Shown: one piece after another, positions 29,916 to 41,993 of the stretch
Numbering within the stretch: position 1 is the first letter of the stretch
Layout: every line of letters begins with the position of its first letter
The notes under the pieces: model-generated
Told to the model about the DNA's origin: nothing
The model's input: the letters and a program-made list of their open reading frames with translations, nothing else
Databases searched by the model: none
Assembly (NCBI RefSeq): GCF_014649795.1
Contig: NZ_BMTS01000002.1
Coordinates: 558,001 to 622,000, forward strand
DNA from: Streptomyces melanogenes
Lineage (GTDB): Bacteria > Actinomycetota > Actinomycetes > Streptomycetales > Streptomycetaceae
Direction: 5' to 3'
DNA length: 64,000 bases
Made by a program: the position numbers and the translations under genes

Positions 29916-30791
29916 GTGGCCCGTCACCGTCTGTCCAAGAAGCACCGCACCATAGCCATGGCCACCGGCGGCGTCCTGCTGCTCGCCGGGGGCGCGCTCA
30001 CCGCCCAGGCCGCCTCCTCCGGGAGCGGGAGTGGGAGTGGGGCCGCCGCAGCCATGCCCGCTCGCCCCGTCTCCCTCTCCAAGCCCGCCACCTACACCGG
30101 CCGCGCCTTCGACACCTGCACCGCCCCCACCCTCGCCCAGATGAAGGCGTGGAAGACGGCATCGCCGTACGGCGGTGCCGCCGTCTACATCGGGGGGAAG
30201 AACCGCGGGTGCGCTCAGCCGCAGCTCACCCGTGACTGGGTGAAGTCCGTGAGCGTCGTCGGGTGGAAGCTCATCCCGCTGTACGTCGGTGCCCAGCCGC
30301 CCTGCAAGTCCGGGAGCAACCCGGAGCGGATGACCGCCGCCACCGCCGCCTCCCTGGGGGCGACGGACGGCGCGGACGCCGGAGCCAAGGCCTCAGCCCT
30401 CGCCATGCGGCCCGGCAGCCCGGTCTACCTCGACATGGAGGGGTTCGACCTCACGAACACCTCCTGCAAGGACACCGTGCTCACCTACACCCGCGCCTGG
30501 AACAAGGCCCTGCACGCCAAGGGCTACCGCACCGGCTACTACGGCTTCGCCTCCTCCAGCGCGGCCGCCGTCGCCGCCGTCTCGCCGGGCACCGACATGC
30601 CGGACGCGCTCTGGTACGCGGCGTACGACGACACGGAGTCGACCACCACGAACTACCCGTTCGGCACCAAGTGGTCGGGCCACCGCAGGGGCCACCAGTA
30701 CGCCATCAACAAGAAGGAGACGTACGGCGGTGTGACCCTCACGGTCGACCGGAACGCCTGGGACGCCCCGGTCGCCGTAGTGGCCAAGTAA
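29916..30791 (+). CDS. Secreted DUF1906 glycoside-hydrolase-like protein
   Basis: 291 residues from GTG 29916. A signal peptide is visible (basic start RHRLSKKHR, core MATGGVLLLAGGALT, cleavage after AQA). The mature domain matches DUF1906 (Rv2525c-like TIM barrel): FDTCTAPTLAQMKAW at its entry, GGAAVYIGG, GWKLIPLYVG, VYLDMEGFD with the acidic pair expected at the active site, and a closing GHQYAINKKETYGGVTLTVDRN. The family is related to glycoside hydrolase 25-like enzymes and is thought to act on the cell envelope. It faces the convergent YfhO gene across a hairpin. Confidence 0.88.
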   Translation: MARHRLSKKHRTIAMATGGVLLLAGGALTAQAASSGSGSGSGAAAAMPARPVSLSKPATYTGRAFDTCTAPTLAQMKAWKTASPYGGAAVYIGGKNRGCAQPQLTRDWVKSVSVVGWKLIPLYVGAQPPCKSGSNPERMTAATAASLGATDGADAGAKASALAMRPGSPVYLDMEGFDLTNTSCKDTVLTYTRAWNKALHAKGYRTGYYGFASSSAAAVAAVSPGTDMPDALWYAAYDDTESTTTNYPFGTKWSGHRRGHQYAINKKETYGGVTLTVDRNAWDAPVAVVAK

Positions 30792-30803
30792 GCGACAGCG
30801 CAA

Positions 30804-30840
30804 CGGCGGGTCAGGGGTGCTTCGGCTCCCCGGCCCGCCG
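30804..30840. terminator. Terminator between DUF1906 and YfhO genes
   Basis: CGGCGGG...GGGG pairs with CCCC...CCCGCCG around a short loop; the stem overlaps the last codons of the convergent YfhO gene. Confidence 0.55.
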
Positions 30841-33270
30841 TTTGCGTACCGCCAGCAGCGCCCCCGTCCCGATCAGGCCGGCGAGCCCCGCCGCCCCCGC
30901 CACCGAACCCGCCTTCAGGCCCGGCGGACGGAAGTCGCAGGAGACGGTGGAGGGGGAGTCGGACCCCTTCAACTGCACGGACACCAGACCCAGATACGAC
31001 TCCGCCGGCTTCGCCGCGCCGCCGTTCACCGCGCACCTCCACCCCGCGATCCTCGGCATCGCGAACACCGCAGTCCCGGCCGCCCCGGCGGGCAGGACCG
31101 CCCGTACACCACTGTCGGTGACGTGGACGTCCGTCGCCCCAGTGGTACGCAGGTGCTCGACCGCCGCCGTCAGCGCCCCCCGGTCCAGACAGCCCAACTG
31201 CGCCTTCTTGTACGCGGGACGCAGTTCCACCCGCGACGACGGGCCCGTCGAGACGCCCAGCGGGGCAAGCGCCGCCCGCCGCTTCGGCGCGCCGCCCCGG
31301 AACTCCACCCACTTCCCGGCCGTGCCGAGCCGCGCCCAGCCCGTGTACTCCGGCGCCCACAGGAACGCCTCCTGCCCGGCCGCACACCCCTCGCCGACCG
31401 TGCGTGGCAGCGTGTACACCCGCGCCCCGAGCAGCGACTCCTGGTTCCGGAACGGGGAGTTGCCGTACACCGGGGCCGGGCCGCCGCCCCGCACCGTCAC
31501 CAGCGGCGGCACCGGGGCGCGGGTGACCGTCGGCGCCTTGCCCTTGTCCGCCCGCACCCGCGCCCCGACCGCGAACACCGCGTCCGTCACCGGGTTGTCC
31601 AGGCTCTGCACGGACCGGCCCCGCGAGGTCCAGCCGCCGCCGAGCGCCGTCATGGTCTTGGTCAGGACGTCGGGCGTGAGGCTGCTGTAGTACGACGCGC
31701 CCTCGCCGCCGAGCAGCAGCGGGTCGTTGCCGGTGATCTGCCGCCTGCCGGGGTCCGTGCGGTACGCGGGCCAGCCGTCCGCCCCGGCCACCGCCGCCTC
31801 GCGCGCGTCGTGAGCCGAGCCCCACGCCGGATAGCTGTCGAGCCGGTGCAGCCGCTCCCGGTCGCCGTAGGCCACCGTCACCGCCGCCTGCGCGGTCTGC
31901 GCCCCGGCGAGCAGCAGCACCGCGGTCAGTGCCAGCGCCCGGCGGCCCCGCGCCCGCCCGGCGACCAGCAGCGCGCCGAGCGCGGCCGCGAGCCCGCCGA
32001 AGAACAAGGGGTACGACCAGGGCGAGACCAGTTCGCTGAAGGCGGCCCCGCCGGCTATGACCGCGAGCACCCCGCCCCCGCCCAGCAGCGCCCGCCGGTC
32101 CGGCAGGCCGTCCGCCACGCACAGCCAGGCGGCGATCACCAGGATCCCGCTCAGCACGAACGTCTGGCGGTACGGGCTGCCGTTCGGCGTCTGGAACGCG
32201 TGCCAGGCCAGATGCGTCGGCTTCCACTGGAAGGAGAGCGCCACCAGCAGCGCCAGCCCCGTCCACGCGTACCGCTCGCGGTCCGGCACCGCCCGGTTGA
32301 ACGCCAGCGCCCCCGCCAGCAGCAGCGCGCCCGTGCCCAGGAACAGCGCCGGGCTGGAGAAGCTGTACGTCGCCGGGAGCCAGCGGGCCAGGAAGTCGCT
32401 CCACGGGACCGGATCGAACTCCTTGCTCCAGCCCGGATACGCGTGCTTGGTGCCCAGGAACACGGTGAAGAGGACGGGCGCCGAGAGCCCGATGCCGAGC
32501 GCCGACGTCCAGGCCGCGCGGGCCAGCGCCCACACCCGGGCCCGTACCTCCGTCTCCTCCAGGAACAGCCGCAGCAGCAGGACCAGGCCCGCCCCGATCG
32601 TGGCCATGTAGGCGGTGTAGAAGTTCGCCGTCCAGGCCAGCGCCACCACGACCGGGCCGATCAGCGCGTGCCTGCGGGTGCGGGCCCACTCGCCGACCAG
32701 GCAGAGCATCGGGAACGCGATCAGCCCGTCCAGCCACATCGTGTTGTACGTGGCCTCGATCACCGACCAGCCGCACAGCGCGTACGCCGCCCCCAGCACC
32801 CCGGCCGCCCAGCGCCGCCCGGGGGAGGGGCGCAGGGTGAGCAGCAGGACGGTCATCGCGACCGCCGCCGCGGCCATCTTCAGGACCGTGATCACGTACA
32901 CCGCGAGGTCGATCTCGTCGCGCGGGAAGACCCCGACCAGCAGGGCGAACGGGCTGCCCAGATACGTACCGATGTCGGGCAGGAACGAAGTCCCGTACCC
33001 GGACTGCCAGTTGACCAGGGCGCCGCCGTGGGCGCGGCCGTGCAGCAGGTCCCACAGATGGGCGTGGAACGGGACGAACTGGTTGCCCAGGTCGTTGACG
33101 CTGCGGGTGTGCCGCCCGAAGGGGAAGGTCCGGGCGACGGCGTCGGCGGCGCACACCGCGACCACGGTGACCAGCGCGGCCAGGGCGGACGCGCGCGCGA
33201 CGGGGCGGCCGGTCCCGGCGGCCACGGCCGGGGCGGCGGGGGGAAGCTGGACGGCTTCGAGAGTCGGCAT
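30811..33270 (-). CDS. YfhO-family polytopic membrane protein (GT-C-like)
   Basis: 819 residues from ATG 33270 (GAGGATCC upstream); a GTG at 33318 would add 16 residues. The first helix is followed by FPFGRHTRSVNDLGNQFVPFHAHLWD and GGALVNWQSGYGTSFLPDIG, the conserved extracellular loop of YfhO proteins, with an Asp in the position of the GT-C catalytic residue. About twelve further helices and a large extracellular domain (from about 560) follow, then a final helix and a basic tail. YfhO proteins act in glycosylation of lipoteichoic acid or other surface polymers using polyprenyl-phosphate sugars. It is divergent from gtrB/gtrA-like genes that would supply such a donor. Confidence 0.88.
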   Translation of the reverse strand: MPTLEAVQLPPAAPAVAAGTGRPVARASALAALVTVVAVCAADAVARTFPFGRHTRSVNDLGNQFVPFHAHLWDLLHGRAHGGALVNWQSGYGTSFLPDIGTYLGSPFALLVGVFPRDEIDLAVYVITVLKMAAAAVAMTVLLLTLRPSPGRRWAAGVLGAAYALCGWSVIEATYNTMWLDGLIAFPMLCLVGEWARTRRHALIGPVVVALAWTANFYTAYMATIGAGLVLLLRLFLEETEVRARVWALARAAWTSALGIGLSAPVLFTVFLGTKHAYPGWSKEFDPVPWSDFLARWLPATYSFSSPALFLGTGALLLAGALAFNRAVPDRERYAWTGLALLVALSFQWKPTHLAWHAFQTPNGSPYRQTFVLSGILVIAAWLCVADGLPDRRALLGGGGVLAVIAGGAAFSELVSPWSYPLFFGGLAAALGALLVAGRARGRRALALTAVLLLAGAQTAQAAVTVAYGDRERLHRLDSYPAWGSAHDAREAAVAGADGWPAYRTDPGRRQITGNDPLLLGGEGASYYSSLTPDVLTKTMTALGGGWTSRGRSVQSLDNPVTDAVFAVGARVRADKGKAPTVTRAPVPPLVTVRGGGPAPVYGNSPFRNQESLLGARVYTLPRTVGEGCAAGQEAFLWAPEYTGWARLGTAGKWVEFRGGAPKRRAALAPLGVSTGPSSRVELRPAYKKAQLGCLDRGALTAAVEHLRTTGATDVHVTDSGVRAVLPAGAAGTAVFAMPRIAGWRCAVNGGAAKPAESYLGLVSVQLKGSDSPSTVSCDFRPPGLKAGSVAGAAGLAGLIGTGALLAVRKRRAGEPKHP

Positions 33271-33452
33271 GGGGATCCTCTGCTGTTCGCTGCCGTCGAA
33301 TATGCCGGACCGCTGCACGTAAATCAGCGGCCCGGGGGTTCAGTTCACTTAATCGACGCCCGGTCGTCATTCGGTGAATCCGCCCCGGACGTCTGACCCG
33401 GCTGTTCTTCGTTGACTGCCACAGCCGTACTCCGTATCGACGGGGGAGAACC

Positions 33453-34445
33453 GTGCTCATCTCGATTGTCGTGCCCTGCTTCAACGAAGAGGAGATCATC
33501 GGCCGCTTCCATGATCAGGTGACCAAGGAAATCTCCCGGCTCGACGCGGAATTCGAACTCCTCTATGTCGACGACGGCAGCAAGGACCGCACGTTCCCGC
33601 TGCTCCAGGAGATCGCGGCCCGCGATCCGCGCGCCCGTTACGTCTCCTTCAGCCGCAACTTCGGCAAGGAGGCGGCGATGCTCGCCGGGCTGCGGCACGC
33701 CGCCGGGGACGCCGTGGTGATCATGGACGCCGACCTCCAGCACCCGCCGGAGCTCATCGGCCGCATGATGGACCTGCACGCCCAGGGGCACGACCAGGTG
33801 ATCGCCCAGCGCACCCGCAAGGGCGACCGCGTCACGCGCACCCTCACCGCGCGCCTGTACTACCGCCTGATCAACCGCCTGGTCGATGTGGAACTGGTCG
33901 ACGGCGTGGGAGACTTCCGCATGCTCTCGCGCAGGACGGTCGACGCGGTACTCGAACTCACCGAGTACAACCGCTTCTCCAAGGGGCTCTTCGCCTGGGT
34001 CGGATTCCCCACCGCCACGTTCGGTTACGAGAATGCGGTGCGTGAACAGGGGCGTTCCGCCTGGACGTTCGGAAAACTGCTGAACTACGGCATGGACGGG
34101 GTCATCTCGTTCAACAACAAGCCACTGCGGGCCGCCGTCTATCTGGGCATGCTGCTGCTCGGGATCGCCACGGCGTATTCCGCGTGGATCGTCGGTGTCG
34201 CGATGGTGAACGGCGTGGACACCCCCGGATATGTCACCCTGCTCGTCGTGGTCACCGCGCTGGCCGGAGTGCAGATGGTGATGGTGGGCGTGGTCGGCGA
34301 ATACGTCGGCCGCATCTATTACGAGGTCAAGCGCCGTCCGCACTTCCTGGTGCAGGCGACGAACGTTTCCGGCCAGGAGGGCGGCACCGTGCCGCGCCAG
34401 CCGGAGCGGCAGAGCGGCACGGACCGGGAGTTCGCCCGCCGATGA
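33453..34445 (+). CDS. GtrB-like polyprenyl-phosphate glycosyltransferase (GT2)
   Basis: 330 residues. The GT-A fold begins at the N-terminus (ISIVVPCFNEEEII), with YVDDGSKDRT and the DAD motif in VIMDADLQHPPELI, which binds the metal and nucleotide sugar. Two C-terminal helices (AVYLGMLLLGIATAYSAWIV, YVTLLVVVTALAGVQMVMVGVVGEYVGRIY) are typical of GtrB/DPM1-type enzymes that load a sugar on undecaprenyl phosphate at the cytoplasmic face. GTG 33453 follows GGGGGAGAA. The stop overlaps the GtrA-like gene (ATGA). The sugar is unknown. Confidence 0.92.
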   Translation: MLISIVVPCFNEEEIIGRFHDQVTKEISRLDAEFELLYVDDGSKDRTFPLLQEIAARDPRARYVSFSRNFGKEAAMLAGLRHAAGDAVVIMDADLQHPPELIGRMMDLHAQGHDQVIAQRTRKGDRVTRTLTARLYYRLINRLVDVELVDGVGDFRMLSRRTVDAVLELTEYNRFSKGLFAWVGFPTATFGYENAVREQGRSAWTFGKLLNYGMDGVISFNNKPLRAAVYLGMLLLGIATAYSAWIVGVAMVNGVDTPGYVTLLVVVTALAGVQMVMVGVVGEYVGRIYYEVKRRPHFLVQATNVSGQEGGTVPRQPERQSGTDREFARR

Positions 34446-34876
34446 AACCCGGAACCGCCGCCCAGATCGTCCGGTTCGCCCTGGTGGGCGTGGTGAACAC
34501 GGGCACGTACTACGGCCTCTACCTGCTCTTCCTGCCCTGGGTGCCGTACGTCGTCGCCCACATCACGGCCTTCCTGCTGGCCATGGTCGGCTCGTTCTTC
34601 CTCACCTCGTACTTCACCTACCGCACCCGGCCCACCTGGCGGAAGTTCCTGCTCTTCCCGCTCACCAACGCGGCCAACTTCGTGATCACCACGACCGGGA
34701 TGTACGTCCTGGTGGACCTGCTCGGCCTCAGCAGCACCTGGGCCCCGCTGATCGCCGCCGCGACGGCCATTCCGGTCACCTTCGTCCTCTCCCGGACGAT
34801 CATGCTGCGCCCCGAGACCCCCGGCACGGCCGAATCGTTGGGCGAATCAGTGGCCCACGCCACTGAGACTGCCTAA
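34442..34876 (+). CDS. GtrA-family membrane protein (lipid-linked sugar translocation)
   Basis: 144 residues with four membrane helices: VRFALVGVVNTGTYYGLYLLF opens with the FxxVGxxNT signature of GtrA, then AHITAFLLAMVGSFFLTSYFTY, FPLTNAANFVITTTGMYVLV and a last helix ending in FVLSRTIML. GtrA proteins are thought to flip polyprenyl-phosphate sugars made by GtrB across the membrane. The ATG overlaps the gtrB-like stop, so the two are coupled; with the divergent YfhO protein they form a plausible synthesis, flip and transfer set. Confidence 0.9.
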   Translation: MKPGTAAQIVRFALVGVVNTGTYYGLYLLFLPWVPYVVAHITAFLLAMVGSFFLTSYFTYRTRPTWRKFLLFPLTNAANFVITTTGMYVLVDLLGLSSTWAPLIAAATAIPVTFVLSRTIMLRPETPGTAESLGESVAHATETA

Positions 34877-34937
34877 CATCGATCACCGCAAGGTCATCAG
34901 GTCGCTGCACTGTCGCACGATCCGCCGGGAGGCTCCT

Positions 34938-35597
34938 TTGCACCGCCGCCGTCGCACCGCACTCGCCCTCTCCGTCGCGCTCCTCGGCGCGGGCCCACTC
35001 CTCGCCGCCTGCGGCAGCGAGGCCCACCCGGGCGCCGCGGCCGTCGTGGGAGGCGACCGGATCCCGGTCTCCGCGCTCCAGGCCCAGGTCAAGGACGTCC
35101 GTACGGCGCAGCAGGCCTCGCCGCAGGCCGCCCAGCTGATCAAGAACACCGGCCAGCTCAGCCGCGCCAAGCTGCACGGCCTGATCTTCGACCGGGTGCT
35201 CGACCGGGCCGCCACCGACGCCGGGGTGAACGTCACCCGCAAGCAGCTCCAGGACGCCCGGGCCGCGATGGCCCAGCAGGCCGGCGGCGAGAAGGCGTTC
35301 GCCGACATGCTCCTCCAGCAGCGCGGCGTCGCCCCCGACCAGATCGACGACGCGGTGCGCGAGCAGGTCCAGCTGACCGCGCTGGCCGCCGCGACCGGCG
35401 CCGACCTGTCCACCCCGCAGGGCCAGGCGTCCGTCACCAAGACGCTCACCGAGGCGTCGAAGAAGCTCAAGATCGACGTCAATCCGCGGTACGGGACCTG
35501 GGACGACAAGGCGATCCAGCTCGCCGACACCAAGACGCCGTGGATCGCCCAGGTCACCAAGAACGGGCCCCAGGAAGGGGACGCGGTCACCGGCTGA
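34938..35597 (+). CDS. SurA N-terminal-domain lipoprotein
   Basis: 219 residues from TTG 34938, preceded by GGGAGG. Lipobox LLAACG with Cys at residue 25 after a basic, hydrophobic signal. The mature chain is mostly helical (VSALQAQVKDVRTAQQ; ARAAMAQQAGGEKAFADMLLQQ) and matches the SurA-like chaperone N-domain found in Streptomyces lipoproteins. No parvulin prolyl-isomerase domain follows, so it is likely a chaperone-like or structural lipoprotein. It lies 22 bp before mazG, as I recall from S. coelicolor. Confidence 0.85.
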   Translation: MHRRRRTALALSVALLGAGPLLAACGSEAHPGAAAVVGGDRIPVSALQAQVKDVRTAQQASPQAAQLIKNTGQLSRAKLHGLIFDRVLDRAATDAGVNVTRKQLQDARAAMAQQAGGEKAFADMLLQQRGVAPDQIDDAVREQVQLTALAAATGADLSTPQGQASVTKTLTEASKKLKIDVNPRYGTWDDKAIQLADTKTPWIAQVTKNGPQEGDAVTG

Positions 35598-35619
35598 CCG
35601 GTCGGGGTAGGTTCGGGAG

Positions 35620-36579
35620 GTGACTCTCGAAGAACCCGGCCGCGTCGTCCTGCTCACCGCCAGCCACCGGGTGGCGCCCGGACTGCTGTCCTGGCCCGCC
35701 TGGCAGACGCTGCGCGCCGCCGACCGGGTGCTCTGCGCCGACCCCGGCCACCCGCAGCTGCCGTATCTGCGCGAGGCGGGCGTCGAGGTCGAGATCGCGG
35801 AGCCCGAGGCGCGGGAGCTGGTCGAGGCGTGCGCCGGTGGGCGCACCGTGGTCGTCCTCCCCTCCGGCGAGGGCGACCGGCGGCTCACCGACGGGCTGGC
35901 CCGGCTCGCGGGCTCCGGCAGGGTCGCCATGCCCGACCTGGAGCTGCTGCCGGGCTCCTACGACCTGCCGGGCGCCCGGCTGCTCGACCTCGTCCAGGTC
36001 ATGGACCGGATCCGGCGCGAGTGCCCGTGGTCGTCCCAGCAGACCCACAAGGGGCTCGCGAAGTACGCCCTTGAGGAGGCGTACGAGCTGGTCGAGGCGG
36101 TGGAGGAGGGCGACCGCGACGAGCTGCGCGAGGAGCTCGGGGACGTACTGCTCCAGGTGGTCTTCCACGCCCGGATCGCGGAGGAGGACCCCGAGGAGCC
36201 GTTCTCGGTGGACGACGTGGCCGGAACGATCGTGGAGAAGCTGATCCACCGCCACCCGCACGTCTTCGGCGACGAGCACGCCGAGACCCCGGCGGAGGTC
36301 AAGGAGCACTGGCTGCGGCAGAAGGCGGCCGAGAAGCAGCGCGACTCGGTGACCGAGGGCATCCCGCTCGGCCAGCCCGCCCTGGCCCTGGCGGCCAAGC
36401 TCGCCTCCCGCGCCCGGATCGCCTCCCTGGACGTCCCCCTGCCGTCCGGCGAGGGCGTCGGCTACCGCCTGCTCGCCCTCGCGGCCGAGGCGGAGGCCGC
36501 CGGCACGGACCCGGAGGCGGCGCTGCGGGCGGCCGCGCGCGCGTACCGGGACGCGATCCGCACGGCGGAAGGGGCCTGA
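35620..36579 (+). CDS. mazG: MazG-type nucleoside triphosphate pyrophosphohydrolase
   Basis: 319 residues. MazG hydrolyses NTPs to NMP and pyrophosphate and cleans the nucleotide pool. A divergent N-terminal domain (about 1-125, SAM-dependent-methylase-like remnant in some homologs) precedes the MazG core: LVQVMDRIRRECPWSSQQTHKGL, then the metal-binding EEAYELVEAV and ELREELGDVLLQVVFHARIAEE (ExxE...ExxD). The second MazG-like part ends in a helical tail. GTG 35620 lies close behind the lipoprotein gene, with GGGGTAGG about eight bases upstream. Confidence 0.92.
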   Translation: MTLEEPGRVVLLTASHRVAPGLLSWPAWQTLRAADRVLCADPGHPQLPYLREAGVEVEIAEPEARELVEACAGGRTVVVLPSGEGDRRLTDGLARLAGSGRVAMPDLELLPGSYDLPGARLLDLVQVMDRIRRECPWSSQQTHKGLAKYALEEAYELVEAVEEGDRDELREELGDVLLQVVFHARIAEEDPEEPFSVDDVAGTIVEKLIHRHPHVFGDEHAETPAEVKEHWLRQKAAEKQRDSVTEGIPLGQPALALAAKLASRARIASLDVPLPSGEGVGYRLLALAAEAEAAGTDPEAALRAAARAYRDAIRTAEGA

Positions 36580-36584
36580 CGGCG

Positions 36585-38000
36585 GTGCGGCATCCCACGC
36601 AGTCCGGCGGGTCCAACGGGACTCCCAGCCCGTCCGGCGATGACCTCGTGCTGCCCGCGAACGGGACTCTGTCCGGACAGGCCCCGGCCGCGTCCGCGCC
36701 CGGCTCCGCCCCGGTCGCTCCCGGTTCTTGCCCGGCCGGCGAGGCCCCGGCCCCGGCCCCCGAGATGTTCACCTGGGAGTTCGCCACCGACCCGTACCCC
36801 GCCTACGGGTGGCTGCGGGAGCACTCGCCCGTGCACTGGACCAAGCTGCCCAGCGGCGTCGAGGCGTGGCTCGTGACGCGGTACGCCGACGCCAAGCAGG
36901 CGCTCGCCGACCAGCGGCTCTCCAAGAACCCCGCGCACCACGACGAGCCCGCGCACGCCAAGGGCAAGACCGGCATTCCGGGTGAGCGCAAGGCCGATCT
37001 GATGACGCATCTGCTCAACATCGACCCGCCGGACCACACCCGGCTGCGGCGGCTGGTGTCGAAGGCGTTCACTCCCCGTACGGTCGCCGAATTCGCGCCC
37101 CGGGTGCAGGAGTTGACCGACCGGCTCATCGACGGGTTCGCGGAGCGCGGCGAGGCCGACCTCATCCACGAGTTCGCCTTCCCGCTGCCCATCTACGCCA
37201 TCTGCGACCTGCTCGGCGTGCCGCGCGGGGACCAGGACGACTTCCGCGACTGGGCCGGGATGATGATCCGGCACGGCGGCGGCCCGCGCGGCGGCGTGGC
37301 CCGCTCGGTCAAGAAGATGCGCGGGTATCTGCTCGAACTCATCCACCGCAAGAGGGAGAACCCGGGCGACGACCTCATCTCGGGACTCATCCGCGCCAGC
37401 GACCACGGCGAGCACCTCACGGAGAACGAGGCCGCCGCGATGGCCTTCATCCTCCTGTTCGCCGGCTTCGAGACGACCGTGAACCTCATCGGCAACGGGG
37501 TCTACGCGCTGCTGCGCAACCCGGACCAGCGCGAGCGGCTCCAGGCCTCGCTCGCGGCCGGGGAGACGGACCTGCTGGACACCGGTGTCGAGGAACTGCT
37601 GCGCTACGACGGGCCCGTGGAGCTCGCGACCTGGCGGTTCGCCACCCGGCCGCTGACGATCGGGGGCCAGGACATCGCCGCCGGCGACCCGGTGCTCGTC
37701 GTCCTCGCCTCGGCCGACCGCGACCCCGGCCGGTTCCCCGACCCGGACGTGCTCGACCTCGGCCGCCGCGACAACCAGCACCTCGGCTACGGCCACGGCA
37801 TTCACTACTGCCTGGGCGCCCCGCTCGCCCGGCTGGAGGCGAAGGCCGCGCTGGCCACCCTGTTGCGCCGCCTTCCTGACCTGCGGCTCGGGGCGGATCC
37901 TGCCGATTTGCGCTGGCGCGGCGGGCTCATCATGCGTGGACTGCGCACGCTTCCGGTCGAGTTCACCCCGACAGAAACTGACGGTTCGTCAAAACTGTGA
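36585..38000 (+). CDS. Cytochrome P450, CYP107 type (CYP107U1-like)
   Basis: 471 residues. After a Pro/Ser/Ala-rich leader of about 60 residues the P450 fold begins at MFTWEFATDPYPAYGWLRE. Motifs: I-helix LLFAGFETTVNLI, ExxR in VEELLRYDGPVE (the R is in ELLR), and the heme loop GYGHGIHYCLG with Cys409; Tyr replaces the usual Phe at its start. Helix C has HTRLRRLVSKAFTP. From memory, the S. coelicolor protein at this position next to rpfC is CYP107U1, reported to affect sporulation; I infer orthology from context only. The start GTG 36585 has a weak site; ATG at residue 61 is an alternative. Confidence 0.9.
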   Translation: MRHPTQSGGSNGTPSPSGDDLVLPANGTLSGQAPAASAPGSAPVAPGSCPAGEAPAPAPEMFTWEFATDPYPAYGWLREHSPVHWTKLPSGVEAWLVTRYADAKQALADQRLSKNPAHHDEPAHAKGKTGIPGERKADLMTHLLNIDPPDHTRLRRLVSKAFTPRTVAEFAPRVQELTDRLIDGFAERGEADLIHEFAFPLPIYAICDLLGVPRGDQDDFRDWAGMMIRHGGGPRGGVARSVKKMRGYLLELIHRKRENPGDDLISGLIRASDHGEHLTENEAAAMAFILLFAGFETTVNLIGNGVYALLRNPDQRERLQASLAAGETDLLDTGVEELLRYDGPVELATWRFATRPLTIGGQDIAAGDPVLVVLASADRDPGRFPDPDVLDLGRRDNQHLGYGHGIHYCLGAPLARLEAKAALATLLRRLPDLRLGADPADLRWRGGLIMRGLRTLPVEFTPTETDGSSKL

Positions 38001-38027
38001 CTTTGGCGTTATCGCGGGTGCATCGAC

Positions 38028-38057
38028 TTGTGACAAGCGTTCGAGTACGGCTACGTT
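38028..38057 (+). promoter_or_regulatory. Candidate promoter of the LysM Rpf gene
   Basis: TTGTGA at 38028-38033 and TACGTT at 38052-38057 are spaced by 18 bp, 75 bp before the ATG. GGAACC and GGTTCC form a dyad just downstream at 38072-38084. Confidence 0.4.
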
Positions 38058-38131
38058 CACCCCTCGACTCGGGAACCGGGTTCCACACCCGGCTCGTCAG
38101 TCACAGACGTAGTCACACGGAAGGCCACAGC

Positions 38132-39112
38132 ATGCGCTCCGGGAACGGACGGCACCGCCGACCCCGCCAGGCTCCCGCACTCGTCGTCGCGGCGGGGGTG
38201 ACCGGCTCGGCCCTCGCCCTTCCGCTCTTCGCGGCGAGCGGCGCGAACGCCGCCTCGGCGACCACGTGGGACCGCGTCGCGGAGTGCGAGAGCGGCGGCG
38301 CGTGGAGCGCCGACTTCGGCAACGGACTGTACGGCGGGCTCCAGCTCTCCCAGGAGACCTGGCAGGCCTACGGTGGTACGGCGTACGCCGAGCGGCCCGA
38401 CCTGGCCAGCCGCTCGCAGCAGATAGCCGTCGCCGAGAAGGTGCTCGCGGCGAAGGGCCCCAAGGCCTTCACGAGCTGCTCGGCGGTCTCCGGGCTCACC
38501 TCGGGCGCCGGTGCGCCGGCCGTCGACCCGGGCGCCACGCCCTCGCCGTACGTCCCCTCCGAGGAGGGGGCCGCGACCCCGGACGCCACCACCCCGTCCG
38601 CGCCCGCCAAGCCGGCGCCGACGAAGCCGTCGGGCACGGTCTCCACCGTGCCCAAGCCGTCCGCGACGCCGTCGGCGCCGTCCACGGGCGCGAGCGGCTC
38701 TGGGAAGCCGACCGACCCCGCCACCGGCTCCACCGGCTCCACGGGCTCCGCCTCCGGCGGCAAGCACCGCGGCACGCCGGACCCGGCCGAGAGCGGCGCC
38801 CCCGCGACCACCGAGCCGGGCACCACGGACAGCGCGCATGAAGCGGGGCGGCACGCCTCGCGAGGTGACGCCGACTCACGTGAGGCGGGCGACGCGCTCA
38901 CCAAGGGCGGCGACTACACCGTCCGCCCCGGCGACAACCTGTGGGACATCTCGCGCTCGCACAAGGTCGAGGGCGGCTGGTCCGCGCTCTACAAGGCGAA
39001 CGAGAAGACCATCGGCACCGACCCGAACCTCATCCTGCCCGGTCAGAGCCTCGATCTGAGCCCGACCGAGAACCCGACAAAGACGGACAACCCGGCCCCG
39101 GCCAAGGGGTAG
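38132..39112 (+). CDS. Resuscitation-promoting factor with LysM domain (RpfC-like)
   Basis: 326 residues from ATG 38132 (GGAAGG upstream). Signal peptide: RSGNGRHRRPRQ, hydrophobic core, cleavage near ANAASA. The Rpf transglycosylase domain (about 42-115) has WDRVAECESGGAWSADFGNG (catalytic Glu in AECES), LYGGLQLSQETW and two Cys likely paired. A Pro/Thr/Ser linker of about 150 residues precedes a LysM domain at the end (YTVRPGDNLWDISRSHKVEG ... NLILPGQSLDLS). It is predicted to be secreted and to cleave peptidoglycan during germination or growth resumption. It lies between the P450 and rpfA. Confidence 0.9.
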   Translation: MRSGNGRHRRPRQAPALVVAAGVTGSALALPLFAASGANAASATTWDRVAECESGGAWSADFGNGLYGGLQLSQETWQAYGGTAYAERPDLASRSQQIAVAEKVLAAKGPKAFTSCSAVSGLTSGAGAPAVDPGATPSPYVPSEEGAATPDATTPSAPAKPAPTKPSGTVSTVPKPSATPSAPSTGASGSGKPTDPATGSTGSTGSASGGKHRGTPDPAESGAPATTEPGTTDSAHEAGRHASRGDADSREAGDALTKGGDYTVRPGDNLWDISRSHKVEGGWSALYKANEKTIGTDPNLILPGQSLDLSPTENPTKTDNPAPAKG

Positions 39113-39269
39113 TTCAGGGGCCTATGTCCACTTCTGCGCAAGTGAGACATGGGTCTCTTTCCGTCAACTGGCGTGCCCCGTCGGTCCGGTACGGGCGATA
39201 CGCCCCCGACCTGCGGAAACGGGTGTTGTGGAAGGGGTGCGGGGGGCGATTTCTCCCCGATGTGCCCCT

Positions 39270-41941
<2,672 letters not shown>

Positions 41942-41993
41942 CCGACTGGCCCCCGGCCAGCCAAGCAGTCCTGACATGGGCAGACCGCCCTGT

